From: an uncultured Oscillospiraceae bacterium
Lineage (GTDB): Bacteria; Bacillota; Clostridia; Oscillospirales; Ruminococcaceae
NCBI GenBank assembly: GCA_910587135.1
Contig: CAJULF010000028.1
Coordinates: 1 to 33,129 of the forward strand
DNA length: 33,129 bases
Direction: 5' to 3'
Part shown: positions 30,759 to 33,129 of the stretch, piece after piece
Numbering within the stretch: the stretch's first letter is position 1
Layout of the letters: each line of letters starts with the position of its first letter
Made by a program: the position numbers and the translations under genes
Notes under the pieces: model-generated
What the model saw: only the letters and a program-made list of their open reading frames with translations
Databases searched by the model: none
Told to the model about the DNA's origin: nothing

Positions 30759-32120
30759 ATGACTGATAAAACGGTAAAAAATCAAAACCCTCTCGGCACC
30801 GAAAGAATCGGAAAGCTGATTTTTTCTTTTGCGGTTCCGAGTATTATCTCATTAGTGGTAAACGCTCTGTACAACATAGTTGATCAGATATTTATCGGAC
30901 AGGGCGTCGGATATCTTGGCAACGGAGCGACAAACGTAATTATGCCGCTTACCGTAATAGTTATCGCGTTGTCGCTGCTTGTCGGCGATGGGGCGGCAGC
31001 TTATCTGAGCCTGAAACTCGGACAGAGCGATCCGAAGTCGGCTGCTGCCGGCGTAGGAAACGCCATAACCTCATCGCTTATAATAGGTATTTTATTATGT
31101 GTACTGTTCAATATCTTTCTCGAACCGCTTTGCGTTCTATTCGGCGCTACAGAGGATAATCTTCCCTATGCAATGGACTACGGAAGAATTATAACATTCG
31201 GAGTGCTGTTTTCGGCGATAGATTCCACAATGTCCGATATAATACGCGCCGACGGAAGCCCCAGATACAGCATGGCGGGACTGCTTGTCGGCTGCATTAC
31301 AAATATTGTCCTCGATCCGATCTTTATTTTCGTTTTCAATTGGGGAGTAAAGGGCGCGGCGCTGGCGACTATCCTCGGACAAATTGCCAATGCCGTAATG
31401 TACTTGGCATATATCCTAAAATTCAAAAGCATCAAGCCGTGCATGGATTGTTTTGTGCCCAAAGTCAAGCTGCTGATGAAGGTATGCGGACTGGGAATAT
31501 CCAGCTTTATTACGCAGATCGCTATTGTGCTTGTGATGGCGGTAACCAACAATGTGCTGGTATCTTACGGCGCAAAGTCTGTCTACGGCGCGGATATTCC
31601 CTTGACAACGATAGGGATAACGATGAAGGTCAACCAGATAATAACGGCGGTAATAATCGGGCTTGCAACGGGCGCTCAACCGATATTCGGGTACAATTAC
31701 GGAAGCGGACAAAAAGAGCGTGTAAAGCAAACCTACCGTATCATACTCGCGGCTTCAACGTTGATACTCGTTATTGCGTTTCTGATTTTTCAGCTTATGC
31801 CGATGAGTATTGTCCGTATATTCGGCTCGGAATCGGGGCTGTATAACGAGTTCGCGGTGAAATGCTTTAAAATATTTCTGCTCGCCTGCCCGATCAACGG
31901 CTTGCAAATGGTGACCAGCATCTTCTTTCAGGCAATAGGAAAGCCTACCCAGGCAACAGTGCTTTCCTTGTCAAGGCAAATAGTGTTTCTTATTCCGCTT
32001 ACACTGCTGCTCCCCGTTTTCCTCGGAGTGGACGGCGCGTTGTGGGCTGCTCCCGCCGCCGATTTGCTTGCCTTTGTTACGGCGATTGTTATGCTGAAGG
32101 TCTGCTGGAAAAAAATATGA
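30759..32120 (+). CDS. MATE family multidrug/cation efflux transporter
   Basis: The 453-residue protein has 12 membrane segments typical of MATE (MatE domain twice), which exports drugs or metabolites in exchange for Na+ or H+. Characteristic parts are FSFAVPSIISLVVNALYNIVDQIFIGQG (in pieces), GDGAAAYLSLKLGQ, RADGSPRYSM, and ATGAQPIFGYNYGSGQ at the start of the second half. ATG 30759 follows GGGAG at 8 bases; a GTG nine bases earlier is less likely. The next gene follows after 11 bases and is probably cotranscribed. Divergent LysR control is likely. Confidence 0.95.
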   Translation: MTDKTVKNQNPLGTERIGKLIFSFAVPSIISLVVNALYNIVDQIFIGQGVGYLGNGATNVIMPLTVIVIALSLLVGDGAAAYLSLKLGQSDPKSAAAGVGNAITSSLIIGILLCVLFNIFLEPLCVLFGATEDNLPYAMDYGRIITFGVLFSAIDSTMSDIIRADGSPRYSMAGLLVGCITNIVLDPIFIFVFNWGVKGAALATILGQIANAVMYLAYILKFKSIKPCMDCFVPKVKLLMKVCGLGISSFITQIAIVLVMAVTNNVLVSYGAKSVYGADIPLTTIGITMKVNQIITAVIIGLATGAQPIFGYNYGSGQKERVKQTYRIILAASTLILVIAFLIFQLMPMSIVRIFGSESGLYNEFAVKCFKIFLLACPINGLQMVTSIFFQAIGKPTQATVLSLSRQIVFLIPLTLLLPVFLGVDGALWAAPAADLLAFVTAIVMLKVCWKKI

Positions 32121-32131
32121 GGAGGTACAAC

Positions 32132-32755
32132 ATGTCTAAAACAATAATTACCATAGGACGTGAATTCGGCAGCGGAGGACGAACTATCGGAAAAGAGGTC
32201 GCAGCTCGGCTCGGGATAGAGTGCTATGATGATAAAATAATAGATGAGGCGGCAAAAATATCCGGCTTCACAACCGAATTTATTCAAGGCATCGATGAAA
32301 AGGCGCGAACCAGTTTGTTGTACAATATTGTTATGAGCACCGCATACGGCGCACCCTTCCGAAGCAATGCAAATGGTGCTATGTCGCTCGACGCGCAGGT
32401 TTTTTTCGCTCAGCAGGAGGCTATCCTGAAGCTGGCAAGAAAATCTTGTGTAATTGTCGGAAGATGCGCGGACTATGTGCTGAAGGACGAGCAAAATCTG
32501 CTCCGCTGTTTTGTATACGCTCCGCTGAAAGACAGACTTAATCGTGCGGTAGGCGAATACGGTATTGATAAATATAACGCGCAGAAAATCGTGCAGCAGG
32601 AAGATAAAAGCAGACGAAACCGCTACAACACTTACACCGATCGAATTTGGGGCGCACGGGAAAATTACGACCTCATGATAAACAGTTCGATTTTCGGGAT
32701 ACTTGGTACGTGTGAACTGATTGTCAAAGCTGCCGAGGAAAAGTGCGGGACGTAG
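32132..32755 (+). CDS. Cytidylate kinase-like family protein
   Basis: The 207-residue protein begins MSKTIITIGREFGSGGRTIGKEVAARLG, a P-loop of the cytidylate-kinase-like (AAA+-26 type) family. It then has CYDDKIIDEAAK, CVIVGRCADYVL and the Arg-rich lid QQEDKSRRNRYNTYTDRIWG. True CMP kinases of Clostridia are encoded elsewhere and look different; the substrate of this family is unproven. ATG 32132 follows GGAGG at 7 bases. Earlier in-frame starts would lie inside the MATE gene. It probably forms an operon with the MATE gene. Confidence 0.85.
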   Translation: MSKTIITIGREFGSGGRTIGKEVAARLGIECYDDKIIDEAAKISGFTTEFIQGIDEKARTSLLYNIVMSTAYGAPFRSNANGAMSLDAQVFFAQQEAILKLARKSCVIVGRCADYVLKDEQNLLRCFVYAPLKDRLNRAVGEYGIDKYNAQKIVQQEDKSRRNRYNTYTDRIWGARENYDLMINSSIFGILGTCELIVKAAEEKCGT

Positions 32756-32813
32756 ATCGCCGAAGCCTGCTGTGTTATTTGAAAGTTTACAGAAACGACA
32801 TTTTTAAAAGATG

Positions 32814-32842
32814 TTGACAAATTGATAAATCTATGATATAAT
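32814..32842 (+). promoter_or_regulatory. Perfect consensus promoter ahead of the MATE pseudogene
   Basis: TTGACA (32814-32819), 17 bases and TATAAT (32837-32842) match consensus at every position. Transcription would start near 32849. Confidence 0.9.
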
Positions 32843-32870
32843 ATAAAAAATTAAACTTGTCAGAGAACTT

Positions 32871-32928
32871 ACGGTTAATATAACCGTTGAAATGGGATGA
32901 GATCCATATGGATTTTGTCCCGCTTTTT
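32871..32928 (+). promoter_or_regulatory. Attenuator-like leader (hairpin plus terminator before the ribosome site)
   Basis: The hairpin ACGGTTA/TAACCGT (32871-32887) is followed by a 12-bp stem GGGATGAGATCC (32894-32905) / GGATTTTGTCCC (32910-32921, three G-U pairs) and then GCTTTTTTATTTT. This intrinsic terminator ends a few bases before the ribosome site GGAGG (32935-32939). The layout is like the drug-induced attenuators ahead of many Firmicute resistance genes. Confidence 0.7.
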
Positions 32929-32945
32929 TATTTTGGAGGTAAATT

Positions 32946-33095
32946 ACGAACGAAAAATTCAGGTCCTTACGCGGATATATTTTCCCGGTGGTTGGCGTCT
33001 TATTTGTAAAATACCTATACAATGGCGGACGAAATTTTTGTCGGTCGCGGAGTAGGACAGGCAGCGCCTGGAGCTGTTATTGATATACCAAATAA
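32946..33095 (+). pseudogene. Broken N-terminal fragment of a second MATE transporter
   Basis: Six bases after GGAGG, where ATG is expected, stands ACG (32946). The frame then reads NEKFRSLRGYIFPVVGVLFVKYLYN. A frameshift near 33020 moves the match to another frame: MADEIFVGRGVGQAAPGAV, the typical MATE first-helix sequence (compare LYNIVDQIFIGQGVG in the intact MATE gene here). After about 33080 the similarity fades, and a new promoter (33099-33127) appears. Start loss, frameshift and truncation show a decayed gene whose promoter and attenuator remain intact. Confidence 0.7.
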
Positions 33096-33098
33096 ACC

Positions 33099-33127
33099 TT
33101 TCCAAAAATCAAGAAAAGTGATATAAT
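33099..33127 (+). promoter_or_regulatory. Promoter reading out of the window
   Basis: TTTCCA (33099-33104), 17 bases and TATAAT (33122-33127) at the very end of the window. The driven gene is outside. Confidence 0.55.
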
Positions 33128-33129
33128 AT

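Noticed and set aside
30494..30785. Small frames within the 173-bp A repeats (also at 4606-4835)
   Set aside because: They arise because the two copies are near-identical; there is no ribosome site, and the termini are inverted repeats, pointing to a non-coding element.
1..33129. tRNA or rRNA genes
   Set aside because: No T-loop (GGTTCRANTCC-like) or cloverleaf pattern and no rRNA signature was seen on reading the window; a tRNAscan-SE run would settle this.

Overview
The window looks like chromosomal DNA of an uncultured-type gut Clostridia (Oscillospiraceae/Ruminococcaceae-like Firmicute). The reasons are AAAGGAG/GGAGG ribosome sites, TTGACA-17-TATAAT promoters, mid-GC coding regions with AT-rich spacers, and small clostridial families such as DUF4830-, DUF6062- and DUF6514-like proteins. 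No tRNA, rRNA, CRISPR array, transposase or phage gene is visible. This taxonomic reading is inference.

Layout. 1-3.3 kb: tcdA (tRNA ct6A synthesis) faces a membrane-anchored transglutaminase-like protein and a DUF4830-like protein. 3.3-4.9 kb: a repeat-rich spacer around a tiny DUF6514-like gene that has its own promoter, structured leader and terminator. 4.9-8.5 kb (minus): a CPBP membrane protease, then tsaD-aroK preceded by a DUF6062-like gene. 9.1-11.7 kb (plus): an Ogg-type 8-oxoguanine glycosylase, a zinc-ribbon membrane protein and a zinc-ribbon/TM2 protein. 11.7-14.8 kb (minus): a 1006-aa zinc-ribbon membrane protein with a heptad repeat. 15.1-17.2 kb (minus): a 53-aa membrane protein, folC and a YgjP-like metalloprotein, all overlapping. 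17.4-20.6 kb (minus): trkH, trmN6 and rsmI. 20.8-27.3 kb (minus): an envelope glycosylation-like cluster of prokaryotic RING membrane protein, GT2 glycosyltransferase and two paralogous GT-C-like polytopic proteins. 27.4-29 kb: a lone sugar-binding lipoprotein. 29.6-32.8 kb: a LysR regulator divergent from a MATE transporter and a cytidylate-kinase-like gene. The window ends with a broken second MATE gene behind an intact promoter and attenuator.

The most unusual content is between the genes. At least four families of palindromic, MITE-like repeats occupy the spacers. Family A has 173-bp and exactly 47-bp forms with matching ends and TTA(A) flanks. Family B is 190-260 bp, with a conserved loop carried on stems whose sequence differs completely between copies yet stays complementary. 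Complete B copies abut stem-loops on both sides, and one copy is nested inside another. A B variant ends in AAATAAGGAG and so supplies the Shine-Dalgarno of four different genes. Separately, three genes share a layout in which a perfect hairpin lies between a strong Shine-Dalgarno and the start codon, so that only the folded mRNA gives near-normal spacing. These are the best candidates for undescribed biology here.
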